NCBI RefSeq assembly: GCF_014851865.1
Contig: NZ_JACVAM010000002.1
Span: 310,001-374,000, forward strand
Reading direction: 5' to 3'
Origin: Pseudomonas sp. PDM16
Lineage (GTDB): Bacteria > Pseudomonadota > Gammaproteobacteria > Pseudomonadales > Pseudomonadaceae
Length of the DNA: 64,000 bases
The translations under genes were made by a program, and so were the position numbers. The notes under the pieces are model-generated. The model made no database searches. It worked only from the letters and a program-made list of their open reading frames with translations, and was not told the DNA's origin. Positions 46,543 to 56,851 of this stretch are shown here, one piece after another. Every line of letters starts with the position of its first letter. Within the stretch, counting starts at the first letter, position 1.

Positions 46543-47283
46543 ATGTCCCAAGTCAATATGCGCGATATGCTGAAGGCCGGTGTGCACTTCGGCCACCAGA
46601 CCCGTTACTGGAACCCGAAAATGGGCAAGTTCATTTTCGGCGCGCGCAACAAGATTCACATCATCAACCTTGAAAAAACCCTGCCGATGTTCAATGACGC
46701 TCTGTCGTTCGTTGAGAAATTGGCCTCGGGCAAAAACAAGATTCTGTTCGTTGGCACCAAGCGTTCCGCTGGCAAGATCGTCGCTGAAGAAGCAGCACGT
46801 TGCGGCTCTCCGTACGTCGATCACCGCTGGCTCGGCGGTATGCTGACCAACTTCAAGACCATTCGCGCTTCGATCAAGCGTCTGCGTGAGCTGGAAACCC
46901 AGTCTCAAGACGGTACTTTCGAGAAGCTGACCAAGAAAGAAGCCCTGATGCGCAGCCGCGACCTCGAGAAGCTCGAGCGCAGTCTGGGCGGTATCAAGGA
47001 TATGGGTGGTCTGCCGGATGCTCTGTTCGTGATCGACGTTGACCACGAGCGCATCGCTATCACCGAAGCCAACAAGCTGGGCATCCCGGTCATCGGCATC
47101 GTCGATACCAACAGCAGCCCGGAAGGCGTTGACTACATCATTCCGGGTAACGACGACGCCATTCGTGCCATCCAGCTGTACATGGGTGCCATGGCTGATG
47201 CCGTGATCCGTGGTCGTGGCAACTCCGCTGGCGGCACCGACGAGTTCGTCGAAGAAGCTGCCTCCGAGGCCAGCGAAGGCTGA
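46543..47283 (+). CDS. rpsB: 30S ribosomal protein S2
   Basis: The 246-residue small-subunit protein begins [27 protein letters not shown], the standard S2 opening, and contains [23 protein letters not shown] and [22 protein letters not shown] precedes the ATG. The frame stays open upstream to 46390, but that extension is leader, not protein. It heads the rpsB-tsf transcription unit, with a terminator hairpin before tsf that may lower tsf expression. Confidence 0.98.
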   Translation: MSQVNMRDMLKAGVHFGHQTRYWNPKMGKFIFGARNKIHIINLEKTLPMFNDALSFVEKLASGKNKILFVGTKRSAGKIVAEEAARCGSPYVDHRWLGGMLTNFKTIRASIKRLRELETQSQDGTFEKLTKKEALMRSRDLEKLERSLGGIKDMGGLPDALFVIDVDHERIAITEANKLGIPVIGIVDTNSSPEGVDYIIPGNDDAIRAIQLYMGAMADAVIRGRGNSAGGTDEFVEEAASEASEG

Positions 47284-47312
47284 TAACGGGATCGACCATC
47301 CCGTTGCGCGAG

Positions 47313-47334
47313 AAGGGGGCTAGGCCCCCTTTTT
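47313..47334 (+). terminator. Terminator or attenuator between rpsB and tsf
   Basis: AAGGGGGC and GCCCCCTT form an 8-bp stem around a TAG loop, followed by five T residues. Placed between two genes of one operon it probably terminates part of the transcripts. Confidence 0.85.
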
Positions 47335-47406
47335 GCCACTTACGAATTTTGTGCCCGGCGTGGCCGGGTTGAATGGTTGAAACACCACTTCAAGAGGATT
47401 AGGAAC

Positions 47407-48270
47407 ATGGCAGAAATCACTGCAGCCCTGGTTAAAGAACTGCGCGAGCGTACCGGCCAAGGCATGATGGAGTGCAAGAAGGCTCTGGTTGCCGCTGGTG
47501 GCGATATCGAGAAAGCCATCGACGACATGCGCGCTTCCGGTGCCATCAAGGCCGCCAAGAAGGCTGGTAATGTCGCAGCTGAAGGCGCCATCGCCGCTCG
47601 GGTCGAAGGTGGCCGTGGCCTGCTGATCGAAGTCAACTCGCAGACCGACTTCCTGGCCCTGCAGGACGACTTCAAGGCCTTCGTTAAAGAAAGCCTGGAC
47701 GAAGCCTTCACCCAGAAGCTGACCGACGCCGCTCCGCTGATCGCTTCCCGCGAATCCGCTCGTGAGGCCCTGGTTGCCAAGTGCGGCGAGAACGTCAACA
47801 TCCGTCGTCTGGCTGCCGTTGAAGGTGAAGTCGTAGGTTCCTACCTGCACGGCCACCGCATCGGTGTTCTGGTTGTCCTGAAAGGCGGCAACGAAGAACT
47901 GGCCAAGCACGTTGCCATGCACGTTGCTGCTTCCAACCCTGCCGTTCTGAGCCCGTCGGATGTTTCCGAAGAGCTGATCGCCAAGGAAAAGGAAATCTTC
48001 CTGCAGCTGAACGCCGAGAAGATCGCCGGCAAGCCGGAGAACATCGTCGAGAATATGGTCAAAGGCCGTATCGCCAAGTTCCTGGCCGAAGCCAGCCTGG
48101 TCGAGCAAGCCTTCGTCATGGATCCGGAAGTCAAGGTCGGTGACCTGGTCAAGAAAGCCGGTGCCGAAATCGTTTCCTTCACCCGCTACGAAGTGGGCGA
48201 GGGCATCGAGAAGGTCGAGGCTGACTTCGCTGCTGAAGTTGCTGCTCAGGTAGCCGCTGCCAAGCAGTAA
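47407..48270 (+). CDS. tsf: Translation elongation factor Ts
   Basis: Exchanges GDP for GTP on EF-Tu. The 287-residue protein begins [27 protein letters not shown], the EF-Ts signature, and contains [14 protein letters not shown] and [18 protein letters not shown] precedes the ATG; an upstream in-frame start at 47377 is unlikely. Followed by a terminator before pyrH. Confidence 0.98.
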   Translation: MAEITAALVKELRERTGQGMMECKKALVAAGGDIEKAIDDMRASGAIKAAKKAGNVAAEGAIAARVEGGRGLLIEVNSQTDFLALQDDFKAFVKESLDEAFTQKLTDAAPLIASRESAREALVAKCGENVNIRRLAAVEGEVVGSYLHGHRIGVLVVLKGGNEELAKHVAMHVAASNPAVLSPSDVSEELIAKEKEIFLQLNAEKIAGKPENIVENMVKGRIAKFLAEASLVEQAFVMDPEVKVGDLVKKAGAEIVSFTRYEVGEGIEKVEADFAAEVAAQVAAAKQ

Positions 48271-48293
48271 GACGGTTTCGCACTGTCGAACAG

Positions 48294-48327
48294 AAGAGGC
48301 TGCCCGCTCACGCGTGCAGCCTCTTTT
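48294..48327 (+). terminator. Terminator after tsf
   Basis: AAGAGGCTGC and GCAGCCTCTT form a 10-bp perfect stem with a 12-base loop, followed by TTT. Confidence 0.85.
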
Positions 48328-48422
48328 GCAAAGCGCGGGAGCATCCCGCACGAATTCACCGGGCAGTAGTCTGACTGCCGGGTAAGATAAGTAGCCAAAC
48401 AACGCCGCAGGAGAGACTCGCA

Positions 48423-49166
48423 ATGGCTCAGCAGGTTAGTGGTCGTCAGCCTCGCTATAAACGCATTCTGCTCAAACTAAGCGGCGAAGCCCTGATGGGC
48501 TCGGAAGAGTTCGGTATCGATCCCAAAGTGCTGGATCGCATGGCGTTGGAGGTCGGTCAGCTGGTCGGCATCGGCGTGCAGGTCGGCCTGGTGATCGGCG
48601 GCGGCAACCTGTTCCGCGGCGCGGCACTGTCCGCTGCCGGCATGGATCGGGTCACCGGCGACCACATGGGTATGCTGGCTACCGTGATGAATGCCCTGGC
48701 CATGCGCGACGCCCTGGAGCGTTCGAACATCCCGGCACTGGTGATGTCCGCCATCTCCATGGTTGGCGTGACCGATCACTACGATCGCCGCAAGGCCATG
48801 CGCCACCTGTCCGCTGGCGAGGTGGTGATCTTTGCCGCGGGTACCGGCAACCCGTTCTTCACCACCGATTCGGCGGCCTGCCTGCGCGCCATCGAGATCG
48901 ATGCCGACCTGGTGCTGAAAGCCACCAAGGTCGATGGCGTGTACACTGCCGATCCTTTCAAAGACCCCAATGCGGAGAAGTTCGAGCGCCTGACCTATGA
49001 CGAGGTGCTCGACCGCAAGCTGGGCGTGATGGACCTGACGGCCATCTGCCTGGTGCGCGATCACAAGATGCCGCTGCGGGTCTTCAACATGAACAAGCCG
49101 GGCGCCCTGCTGAATATCGTGGTGGGCGGCGGCGAAGGAACCCTGATCGAGGAGGATGCACAATGA
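48423..49166 (+). CDS. pyrH: UMP kinase
   Basis: Phosphorylates UMP to UDP; hexameric bacterial enzyme unlike eukaryotic kinases. The 247-residue protein has [35 protein letters not shown] and [15 protein letters not shown], all pyrH motifs. Its stop overlaps the frr start by 4 bases (ATGA). Confidence 0.97.
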   Translation: MAQQVSGRQPRYKRILLKLSGEALMGSEEFGIDPKVLDRMALEVGQLVGIGVQVGLVIGGGNLFRGAALSAAGMDRVTGDHMGMLATVMNALAMRDALERSNIPALVMSAISMVGVTDHYDRRKAMRHLSAGEVVIFAAGTGNPFFTTDSAACLRAIEIDADLVLKATKVDGVYTADPFKDPNAEKFERLTYDEVLDRKLGVMDLTAICLVRDHKMPLRVFNMNKPGALLNIVVGGGEGTLIEEDAQ

Positions 49167-49720
49167 TCAACGAGATCAAGAAAGACGCCCAGGAGCGCAT
49201 GAGCAAGTCGCTGGAGTCTCTGGGGCGCAACCTGGCCTCCATTCGTACCGGTCGCGCACATCCGAGCATTCTGGATAGCGTCAAGGTCCCGGCCTATGGT
49301 AGCGACATGCCGCTGAACCAGGTCGCTGCGATCACCGTGGAAGATGCGCGCACGCTGAAGATCGTCGCTCACGACAAGACCCTCAGTGCCGCGATCGAGA
49401 AGGCCATCATGACCTCCGACCTGGGGCTGAACCCGAGCAGCGCCGGTGCCACTATCCGCGTACCGATGCCGGCCCTGACCGAAGAGACCCGCAAGGGCTA
49501 CACCAAGCAGGCGCGTGGCGTTGCCGAAGATGCCAAGGTGGCCGTGCGCAACGTACGCCGCGATGCCCTGGCCGAGCTGAAGAAGTTGTCCAAGGACAAG
49601 GACATCAGCGAAGACGAAGAGCGTCGTGCTGCCGATGACGTGCAGAAGCTCACCGACAAGTTCATCGCCGAGGTCGACAAGGCCCTGGAAGTCAAAGAAG
49701 CCGACCTGATGGCGGTGTGA
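49163..49720 (+). CDS. frr: Ribosome recycling factor
   Basis: With EF-G, dissociates terminated ribosomes. The 185-residue length is exact for the family. The sequence begins [20 protein letters not shown] and includes [12 protein letters not shown] and [14 protein letters not shown] in the expected three-helix-bundle pattern. It is coupled to pyrH (ATGA) and followed after 1 base by uppS. Confidence 0.98.
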   Translation: MINEIKKDAQERMSKSLESLGRNLASIRTGRAHPSILDSVKVPAYGSDMPLNQVAAITVEDARTLKIVAHDKTLSAAIEKAIMTSDLGLNPSSAGATIRVPMPALTEETRKGYTKQARGVAEDAKVAVRNVRRDALAELKKLSKDKDISEDEERRAADDVQKLTDKFIAEVDKALEVKEADLMAV

Positions 49721-49721
49721 T

Positions 49722-50483
49722 GTGAGCAAGGCCAAGCAGGAAGCACCGGCAGCGATACCTCGCCATGTTGCCATCATCATGGATGGCAACAATCGCTGGG
49801 CGAAGAAACGCCTGTTGCCTGGAGTTGCCGGGCACAAGGCGGGCGTCGATGCGGTGCGTGCGGTCATCGAGGTGTGCGCCGAGGCCGGCGTCGAGGTGCT
49901 GACGCTATTTGCCTTCTCCAGCGAGAACTGGCAGCGCCCGGCGGAAGAGGTCGGTGCGTTGATGGAATTGTTCCTCGGTGCGCTGCGCCGTGAGGCCCGC
50001 AAGCTCAAGGCCAATGCCATCAGTCTGCGCATCATCGGCGACCGTTCGCGCTTCCATCCGGAGTTGCAGGCTGCCATGCGTGAAGCGGAGCTGCTGACCG
50101 CCGGTGATAGCCGATTCGTGCTGCAGATCGCCGCGAATTACGGTGGTCAGTGGGACATCGCACAGGCCGCTCAGCGCCTGGCGCGCGAGGTGCAGGCAGG
50201 GCATCTGCAGATCGAGGACATCACGCCAGGGCTGTTGCAGAGCTGTCTGGCTACTGGCGATCTGCCGCTGCCGGACCTGTGCATCCGCACTGGCGGTGAG
50301 CATCGCATCAGCAATTTCCTGTTGTGGCAGCTGGCCTATTCCGAGCTGTATTTCTCGGATCTGTTCTGGCCGGACTTCAAGCACGAGGCCATGCGTAGCG
50401 CGCTGGTCGACTACGCCAACCGCCAGCGTCGCTTCGGCAAGACCAGCGAACAGGTTGAGGCAGAGGCCCGTAGCAAATGCTGA
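49722..50483 (+). CDS. uppS: Undecaprenyl diphosphate synthase (UppS)
   Basis: Cis-prenyltransferase that makes C55 undecaprenyl diphosphate, the lipid carrier of wall synthesis. The 253-residue protein contains HVAIIMDGNNRWAKKR (catalytic Asp), AGHKAGVDAVR, FAFSSENWQRP and LPDLCIRTGGEHRISNF. GTG start 1 base after frr; its stop overlaps the cdsA start by 7 bases. Confidence 0.97.
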   Translation: MSKAKQEAPAAIPRHVAIIMDGNNRWAKKRLLPGVAGHKAGVDAVRAVIEVCAEAGVEVLTLFAFSSENWQRPAEEVGALMELFLGALRREARKLKANAISLRIIGDRSRFHPELQAAMREAELLTAGDSRFVLQIAANYGGQWDIAQAAQRLAREVQAGHLQIEDITPGLLQSCLATGDLPLPDLCIRTGGEHRISNFLLWQLAYSELYFSDLFWPDFKHEAMRSALVDYANRQRRFGKTSEQVEAEARSKC

Positions 50484-51292
50484 AGCAACGCATCATCACC
50501 GCCCTGATCCTGTTGCCCATCGCTCTGGCGGGTTTCTTCCTGCTGGATGGCTGGGCTTTCGCCCTGTTCATCGGCTTCGTCGTCACGCTGGGTGCCTGGG
50601 AGTGGGCTCGGCTGGCAGGGTTGGAGGCGCAGCCGCTGCGGGTGGCCTACGCGGCCATTGTTGCGTTGTTGCTGGTGGGGGCATGGTCGATGCCGGTAGT
50701 TGCACCCTGGTTGTTGGGTGCGGCGGTGTTGTGGTGGATGGCTGCGACCGTGCTGGTATTGAACTATCCGGACAGCAGTCGCTATTGGGGCGGGCTGCCG
50801 GGCAAGCTCCTGATAGGGCTCCTGATCCTGATTCCGGCCTGGCAGGGGCTGGTGCTGCTCAAGCAGTGGCCGCAGGCCAATGGCTTGATCATTGCTGTGA
50901 TGGTGTTGGTCTGGGGGGCCGATATCGGTGCCTACTTCGCCGGAAAGGCCTTTGGCAAGCGCAAGCTGGCGCCGCTTGTCAGTCCTGGCAAGAGTTGGGA
51001 AGGTTTCTATGGCGGGTTGGCTGCCAGTTTGGCGATCGCTCTGGTGGTCGGCCTGCAGCAGGGGTGGCAATGGGGTAGTTTGCTGCTGGCGCTGGCGGGT
51101 GCTGCGCTGGTGGTAGCGGTTTCGGTGATTGGTGACCTGACCGAAAGCATGTTCAAGCGCCAGTCCGGCATCAAGGACAGCAGCAATCTGCTGCCTGGCC
51201 ATGGCGGCGTGCTGGATCGTATCGACAGCCTGACCGCGGCAGTACCGGTGTTTGCCGTGCTGCTCTGGTTGGCTGGATGGGGCGTGCAGTGA
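50477..51292 (+). CDS. cdsA: Phosphatidate cytidylyltransferase CdsA
   Basis: Inner-membrane enzyme that makes CDP-diacylglycerol from phosphatidate and CTP. The 271-residue protein has about eight membrane helices and the C-terminal signature [21 protein letters not shown] followed by [14 protein letters not shown]. Start inside uppS; stop overlaps the dxr GTG by 4 bases (GTGA). Confidence 0.96.
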   Translation: MLKQRIITALILLPIALAGFFLLDGWAFALFIGFVVTLGAWEWARLAGLEAQPLRVAYAAIVALLLVGAWSMPVVAPWLLGAAVLWWMAATVLVLNYPDSSRYWGGLPGKLLIGLLILIPAWQGLVLLKQWPQANGLIIAVMVLVWGADIGAYFAGKAFGKRKLAPLVSPGKSWEGFYGGLAASLAIALVVGLQQGWQWGSLLLALAGAALVVAVSVIGDLTESMFKRQSGIKDSSNLLPGHGGVLDRIDSLTAAVPVFAVLLWLAGWGVQ

Positions 51293-52479
51293 TCCAGTCG
51301 CAACGTATTGTCGTTCTGGGGGCAACTGGGTCGATCGGGCTCAGCACATTGGATGTGATCTCGCGCCACCCGCAACGCTACCAGGCGTTTGCATTGACGG
51401 GCTTTTCCCGTCTCGCTGAACTCGAACAGCTTTGCATAAGGCATCGTCCTCAGTTTGCCGTGACGGCGGATGAGGGCAGTGCGCGTGTGCTGCAGGATGC
51501 CTTGCGGGTCGCGGGTCTGACCACGCGGGTGCTGGCGGGGGAGGGGGGGCTGTGCGAGGTGGCTGCTCACCCGGAGGCGGATACGGTGATGGCCGCCATC
51601 GTCGGTGCGGCTGGACTCAAGCCGACGCTGGCCGCCGTATGTGCTGGTAAAAAGGTGCTGCTGGCTAACAAGGAGGCGCTGGTGATGTCCGGTGACCTCT
51701 TCATGCAGGCGGTGCTTGAGCACGGTGCCACCTTGTTGCCGATCGACAGCGAGCACAACGCGATCTTCCAGTGTCTGCCTGGTGACTATTCGCGTGGCCT
51801 GGGGGCTGTGGGTGTACGCCGCATCTTGCTGACCGCCTCTGGCGGACCGTTCCGCGAAACGCCGCTGGTCGAGTTGGAGGCTGTTTCTCCCGAACAGGCA
51901 TGTGCCCACCCGAACTGGTCCATGGGGCGCAAGATATCGGTGGATTCGGCAAGCATGATGAACAAGGGGCTGGAGCTGATCGAAGCCTGCTGGCTGTTTG
52001 ATGCGCGGCCGTCCCAGATCGAGGTGGTGATCCACCCGCAGAGCGTCATCCACTCATTGGTCGACTATGTGGATGGTTCTGTGCTGGCACAGCTGGGCAA
52101 CCCGGACATGCGCACGCCTATCGCTAATGCCCTGGCCTGGCCGGAGCGCATCGATTCAGGGGTGGCGCCGCTGGATCTGTTCGCGGTAGCGCGGCTGGAC
52201 TTCCAGCGTCCCGATGAGCAGCGTTTCCCGTGTCTGCGCCTGGCGCGCCAGGCCGCCGAGGCTGGTGGTTGTGCTCCGGCAAGGTTGAACGCGGCTAATG
52301 AGGTGGCCGTGGCGGCGTTTCTTGATCGGCGCATCCGCTTCCCCGAGATCGCGCGTATTATCGAGGACGTACTGGATCGTGAGGCCTCGGCGACAGTCGA
52401 GGGTCTGGATGCCGTGCTGGCAGCTGATGCCAGGGCTCGAGCCCTGGCGGTTGACTGGTTGACTCGCCACGGGCGTTGA
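51289..52479 (+). CDS. dxr: 1-deoxy-D-xylulose 5-phosphate reductoisomerase
   Basis: Makes 2-C-methyl-D-erythritol 4-phosphate with NADPH in the MEP isoprenoid pathway that feeds uppS. From the GTG at 51289 the protein has 396 residues, the usual length. NADPH motif [12 protein letters not shown] (about 9-20), [14 protein letters not shown], the metal/substrate motif [11 protein letters not shown] and [21 protein letters not shown] are all present. Confidence 0.96.
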   Translation: MIQSQRIVVLGATGSIGLSTLDVISRHPQRYQAFALTGFSRLAELEQLCIRHRPQFAVTADEGSARVLQDALRVAGLTTRVLAGEGGLCEVAAHPEADTVMAAIVGAAGLKPTLAAVCAGKKVLLANKEALVMSGDLFMQAVLEHGATLLPIDSEHNAIFQCLPGDYSRGLGAVGVRRILLTASGGPFRETPLVELEAVSPEQACAHPNWSMGRKISVDSASMMNKGLELIEACWLFDARPSQIEVVIHPQSVIHSLVDYVDGSVLAQLGNPDMRTPIANALAWPERIDSGVAPLDLFAVARLDFQRPDEQRFPCLRLARQAAEAGGCAPARLNAANEVAVAAFLDRRIRFPEIARIIEDVLDREASATVEGLDAVLAADARARALAVDWLTRHGR

Positions 52480-52497
52480 GGCTCGGAGGAAGATGGA

Positions 52498-53850
52498 ATG
52501 AGTGCGCTGTATATGTTCTTCGGCACCTTGGTTGCGCTCGGGGTGTTGGTGACCTTCCACGAGTTCGGTCATTTCTGGGTGGCTCGGCGTTGTGGCGTGA
52601 AGGTCTTGCGCTTCTCCGTGGGCTTCGGCACGCCGCTGGTACGTTGGCATGATCGCCAGGGTACCGAGTTCGTGGTGGCGGCCATCCCGTTGGGTGGTTA
52701 TGTGAAGATGCTCGACGAGCGCGAGGGAGATGTTCCGTTCGAGCAGCTCGACCAGTCGTTCAATCGCAAGTCTGTCCGGCAGCGCATCGCCATCGTGGCG
52801 GCTGGCCCGATTGCCAATTTCCTCCTTGCCGCCCTGTTCTTCTGGTTCATTGCCCTGCTGGGTAGCCAGCAAGTTCGCCCGATCATCGGTCAGGTCGAGC
52901 CGGATAGCATGGCCTCGGCGGCAGGTCTGCGCGCCGGCGAGGAAATCTTGGCTGTGGATGGCGAGACCACTCCGGGTTGGTCGGCGGTCAATCTACAGCT
53001 TGTGAGGCGTCTGGGTGAGAGCGGTATCGTCCAGGTCCAGGTGCGTGAGCCGGACTCATCGCTGGTATCCGAGCGGCAGCTGGTGCTCAGAGATTGGCTG
53101 CGTGGCGTCGACGAGCCTGAGCCTCTCACGTCTCTGGGAATTACTCCTTGGCGCCCTCCAGTCGATCCTGTAGTCAACGAGCTCGACCCCGAAGGGCCGG
53201 CGCAGAAAGCCGGCGTGCGCTTGGGTGATCGCCTGCTGGCCCTGGATGATCGAAAGCTGGACGAATGGCAGCAGGTGATCGATTGGGTGCGCACCCGTCC
53301 GGAAAAGCAGGTGATCCTGCAGCTCCAGCGGGGAGAGCAGACTCTGGAACTACCAATTACTCTGGGCGTTCGTGGCGAAGGCAAGGCCCGTGGCGGCTAT
53401 CTCGGGGTCGGTGTCAAAGGTGGCGAATGGCCCGCACAGATGTTGCACGAGGTCAGTTTCGGCCCGCTCGACGGAGTTGCGGAGAGCCTTCGGCGTACTT
53501 GGGGTATGACGGTTCTAACCCTTGATTCGCTGAAGAAAATGCTGTTCGGCGAGCTCTCGGTAAAAAACTTGAGTGGGCCGATAACCATTGCTAAAGTGGC
53601 GGGCGCTTCGGCTCAGTCCGGCGTGGTGGATTTCCTCAATTTCCTCGCCTACCTGAGCATTAGCCTGGGGGTTCTCAATTTGCTCCCCATCCCGGTGCTG
53701 GATGGCGGGCATTTGCTGTTTTACCTGGCTGAGTGGGTGCGTGGTCGCCCGCTCTCCGAACGGGTACAGGGTTGGGGCATTCAGATCGGTATCAGTCTGG
53801 TGCTGGGGGTGATGTTGCTGGCCCTGGTCAATGATCTGAGTCGTCTGTAA
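52498..53850 (+). CDS. rseP: Site-2 protease RseP
   Basis: Intramembrane zinc protease that cleaves the anti-sigma factor in the AlgU/RpoE envelope-stress pathway (MucP in P. aeruginosa). The 450-residue protein has HEFGH at residues 21-25 in its first helix, two PDZ domains (about 115-195 and 205-290), and the C-terminal LDGGHL (about 400) that completes the zinc site. It is placed before bamA as usual. Confidence 0.96.
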   Translation: MSALYMFFGTLVALGVLVTFHEFGHFWVARRCGVKVLRFSVGFGTPLVRWHDRQGTEFVVAAIPLGGYVKMLDEREGDVPFEQLDQSFNRKSVRQRIAIVAAGPIANFLLAALFFWFIALLGSQQVRPIIGQVEPDSMASAAGLRAGEEILAVDGETTPGWSAVNLQLVRRLGESGIVQVQVREPDSSLVSERQLVLRDWLRGVDEPEPLTSLGITPWRPPVDPVVNELDPEGPAQKAGVRLGDRLLALDDRKLDEWQQVIDWVRTRPEKQVILQLQRGEQTLELPITLGVRGEGKARGGYLGVGVKGGEWPAQMLHEVSFGPLDGVAESLRRTWGMTVLTLDSLKKMLFGELSVKNLSGPITIAKVAGASAQSGVVDFLNFLAYLSISLGVLNLLPIPVLDGGHLLFYLAEWVRGRPLSERVQGWGIQIGISLVLGVMLLALVNDLSRL

Positions 53851-53870
53851 CGAATAGCTGAATTCCGAAT

Positions 53871-53890
53871 CTGCCGCGTATCGCGGCAGT
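53871..53890 (+). terminator. Hairpin between rseP and bamA
   Basis: CTGCCGCG and CGCGGCAG form an 8-bp perfect stem around TAT, followed by TTTCTTTATT. It could be a terminator or attenuator; bamA would then rely on a further promoter in the short gap. Confidence 0.65.
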
Positions 53891-53924
53891 TTCTTTATTA
53901 TCAGTTGGAATAAGAAAGGACTTC

Positions 53925-56309
53925 ATGAAACGTCTGCTGCTACCTGCGCTCCTCGCCGCTCTGATGATCGCCGAAGTTCACGCCGAGTCCTTCACTGTCA
54001 CAGACATTCGCGTCAACGGCCTGCAGCGGGTGTCCGCTGGTAGCCTGTTTGGTGCTCTGCCACTCAATGTTGGTGACCAGGTCGATGACCGCCGACTGGT
54101 AGATGCCACTCGTGCTCTGTTTAAAACTGGTTTCTTCCAGGACATCCAGCTGGGCCGTGAAGGCGATGTGCTGGTGATCAATGTTGTTGAGCGCCCCTCC
54201 ATTTCTACCATCGAGATCGAGGGCAACAAGGCGATTGCCACCGAAGATCTGATGAAGGGCCTGCAGCAGTCCGGTCTGGCCGAGGGTGAGATCTTCCAGC
54301 GTGCAACGCTTGAGGGTGTACGCAACGAGCTGCTCCGTCAGTATGTCGCCCAAGGGCGTTACTCCGCCGAGATCGAGGCGGAGGTGATTCCCCAGCCGCG
54401 CAATCGTGTAGCGCTGAAAATCACCATCAATGAAGGCTCGGTCGCCGCTATCCAGCACATCAACGTGGTCGGTAACACGGTATTCCCGGATGAGGATCTG
54501 ACCTCGCTGTTCGAGCTGAAGACCACCAACTGGTTGTCGTTCTTCAAGAACGATGACAAGTATGCCCGCGAGAAGCTATCAGGTGACCTGGAACGCCTGC
54601 GCTCCTACTACCTGGATCGCGGCTACATCAATATGGATATCTCCTCCACCCAGGTATCCATTACCCCGGACAAGAAGCACGTCTATATCACCGTCAATGT
54701 CGAGGAAGGTGAGAAGTACAGCGTCAGCGAAGTGAAGCTGTCCGGTGATCTGAAAGTTCCTCAGGAAGAAGTCGAGAAGCTCCTGCTGGTCCAGCAGGGC
54801 CAGGTCTTCTCGCGCAAGGTGATGACTACCACTTCCGAGCTGATCACTCGCCGTCTGGGTAACGAGGGCTATACCTTCGCCAACGTCAACGGCGTGCCTC
54901 AGCCCAATGATGAAGACAAGACCGTCGCCATCACCTTCGTGGTTGATCCGGGCAAACGTGCTTATGTCAACCGCATCAACTTCCGTGGCAATACCAAGAC
55001 CGAAGACGAAGTGCTGCGCCGCGAAATGCGCCAGATGGAAGGAGGGTGGGCCTCCACCTACCTGATCGACCAGTCCAAGGTTCGCCTGGAGCGCCTGGGC
55101 TTCTTCAAGGAAGTCAACGTCGAGACCCCGCAGGTGCCGGGTACCGATGACCAAGTCGACGTCAACTACACCGTTGAAGAGCAGCCATCCGGCTCCATCA
55201 CCGCCAGCGTCGGTTTTGCCCAGAACGCAGGTCTGATCCTGGGTGGCTCTATCAGCCAGAACAACTTCTTGGGTACCGGTAACAAGGTGAGCATCGGTCT
55301 GACCCGTTCCGAATACCAGACCCGCTACAACTTCGGATTCGTCGATCCCTACTGGACAGTCGACGGCGTCAGCCTGGGTTACAACGCGTTCTATCGCACC
55401 ACCGATTACGATGATCTCGATGTGGATGTTTCCAGCTACTCCGTGGACAGCATGGGTGCGGGATTGAGCATTGGTTATCCGATCAGCGAAACCTCGCGTC
55501 TGACCTACGGCCTGACCATTCAACAGGACAGCATCGATGCTGGCCGCTACACGGTTGATGAGATCATCGACTTCATGGAAGAAGAGGGTGACGACTACCT
55601 CAACCTGAAGGCCTCCATCGGTTGGTCCGAGTCGACCCTGAACCGTGGCGTTCTGGCCAACCGAGGTCATTCCCAGAGTCTGGTGCTGGAAAGTACCGTG
55701 CCGGGTAGCGACCTCTCGTTCTTCAAACTGGACTACCGCGGCCAGCTGTTCACTCCGATCAGCGAGAATTACACCCTGCGCTTCCATACCGAATTGGGCT
55801 TCGGTGATTCCTATGGCTCCACTTCCGAGCTGCCATTTTACGAGCACTACTTCGCCGGTGGTTTCAACTCGGTGCGTGGTTTCGAGGACAGCAGCCTTGG
55901 CCCGCGCAGTACGCCGAGCCGGGTATACGATAACGGTAAGCTGATATACGACAAGCCGGACCGTTATGGCCGTTACACCGATCCTGACCAGGATCCGCTG
56001 CCGTTCGGTGGCAACGTGCTGGTTCAGGGTGGCGTAGAGCTGCTGTTCCCGCTGCCGTTCGTCAAGGACCAGCGTTCCCTGCGTACCTCTCTGTTCTGGG
56101 ACGTGGGTAATGTGTACGACACTTCCTGTTCTTCCTCCTCGCCGAGCTGCAACAACATCGATTTCGGCGATCTGGCTAGCTCGGTAGGTGTTGGTGTTAC
56201 CTGGATCACCGCTCTCGGCCCGCTGAGTTTCAGCCTGGCGGCTCCAATCAAGAAGCCGGAGGACGCGGATACTCAGATATTCCAGTTCTCCCTGGGCCAA
56301 ACTTTCTAA
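53925..56309 (+). CDS. bamA: Outer-membrane protein assembly factor BamA
   Basis: Central component of the BAM complex that inserts beta-barrel proteins into the outer membrane. The 794-residue protein has a signal peptide (cut near residue 20, before ESFTV), five POTRA domains to about residue 420, and a C-terminal barrel including NSVRGFEDSSLGPR (the VRGF loop motif) and the final phenylalanine. RBS AAGAAAGGA precedes the ATG. It is followed by the skp chaperone gene. Confidence 0.97.
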   Translation: MKRLLLPALLAALMIAEVHAESFTVTDIRVNGLQRVSAGSLFGALPLNVGDQVDDRRLVDATRALFKTGFFQDIQLGREGDVLVINVVERPSISTIEIEGNKAIATEDLMKGLQQSGLAEGEIFQRATLEGVRNELLRQYVAQGRYSAEIEAEVIPQPRNRVALKITINEGSVAAIQHINVVGNTVFPDEDLTSLFELKTTNWLSFFKNDDKYAREKLSGDLERLRSYYLDRGYINMDISSTQVSITPDKKHVYITVNVEEGEKYSVSEVKLSGDLKVPQEEVEKLLLVQQGQVFSRKVMTTTSELITRRLGNEGYTFANVNGVPQPNDEDKTVAITFVVDPGKRAYVNRINFRGNTKTEDEVLRREMRQMEGGWASTYLIDQSKVRLERLGFFKEVNVETPQVPGTDDQVDVNYTVEEQPSGSITASVGFAQNAGLILGGSISQNNFLGTGNKVSIGLTRSEYQTRYNFGFVDPYWTVDGVSLGYNAFYRTTDYDDLDVDVSSYSVDSMGAGLSIGYPISETSRLTYGLTIQQDSIDAGRYTVDEIIDFMEEEGDDYLNLKASIGWSESTLNRGVLANRGHSQSLVLESTVPGSDLSFFKLDYRGQLFTPISENYTLRFHTELGFGDSYGSTSELPFYEHYFAGGFNSVRGFEDSSLGPRSTPSRVYDNGKLIYDKPDRYGRYTDPDQDPLPFGGNVLVQGGVELLFPLPFVKDQRSLRTSLFWDVGNVYDTSCSSSSPSCNNIDFGDLASSVGVGVTWITALGPLSFSLAAPIKKPEDADTQIFQFSLGQTF

Positions 56310-56345
56310 TTTGCTAGACAACATGTCTTGTTGCAGGAGTGCATC

Positions 56346-56849
56346 GTGCGTAAGTTGACTCAACTGGTTCTGGTGGCCGCGGCCCTGATGGCCACCCCGG
56401 CCTTCGCCGAGATGAAGATCGCGGTGATGAACTATCAAATGGCCCTGCTCGAGTCCGATGCCGCCAAGAAATACGCCGTGGATGCCGAGAAGAAGTTCGG
56501 TCCGCAGCTGAACAAGCTCAAGCAGCTGGAAGCCGATGCCAAGCGCATTCAGGATCGTCTGGTCAAGGATGGTGAGAAGATGCAGCAGGCTGAGCGCGAG
56601 CGCCTCGAGCTGGAATTCAAGCAGAAGGCCCGTGACTTCCAGTTCCAGTCCAAGGAACTGAACGATGCCAAGGCAATTTCCGACCGCGACATGCTCAAGC
56701 AGCTCAAGCCGAAGCTGGACAAGGCCGTCGAGGAAGTGATCAAGCAGGGCAACTATGACCTGGTACTGGAGCGTGGCGCCGTGGTCGACGTCAAGCCGCA
56801 GTACGAGATCACTCGTCAGGTCATCCAGCGCATGAACACCCTGCGCTGA
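56346..56849 (+). CDS. skp: Periplasmic chaperone Skp (OmpH)
   Basis: Trimeric chaperone that holds unfolded outer-membrane proteins en route to BAM. From the GTG at 56346 the 167-residue protein has a signal peptide (cut after TPAFA) and long charged helices ([36 protein letters not shown]) that form the tentacles. GGAG precedes the GTG; an in-frame ATG at 56328 is less likely. Next gene lpxD starts 2 bases later. Confidence 0.94.
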   Translation: MRKLTQLVLVAAALMATPAFAEMKIAVMNYQMALLESDAAKKYAVDAEKKFGPQLNKLKQLEADAKRIQDRLVKDGEKMQQAERERLELEFKQKARDFQFQSKELNDAKAISDRDMLKQLKPKLDKAVEEVIKQGNYDLVLERGAVVDVKPQYEITRQVIQRMNTLR

Positions 56850-56851
56850 AG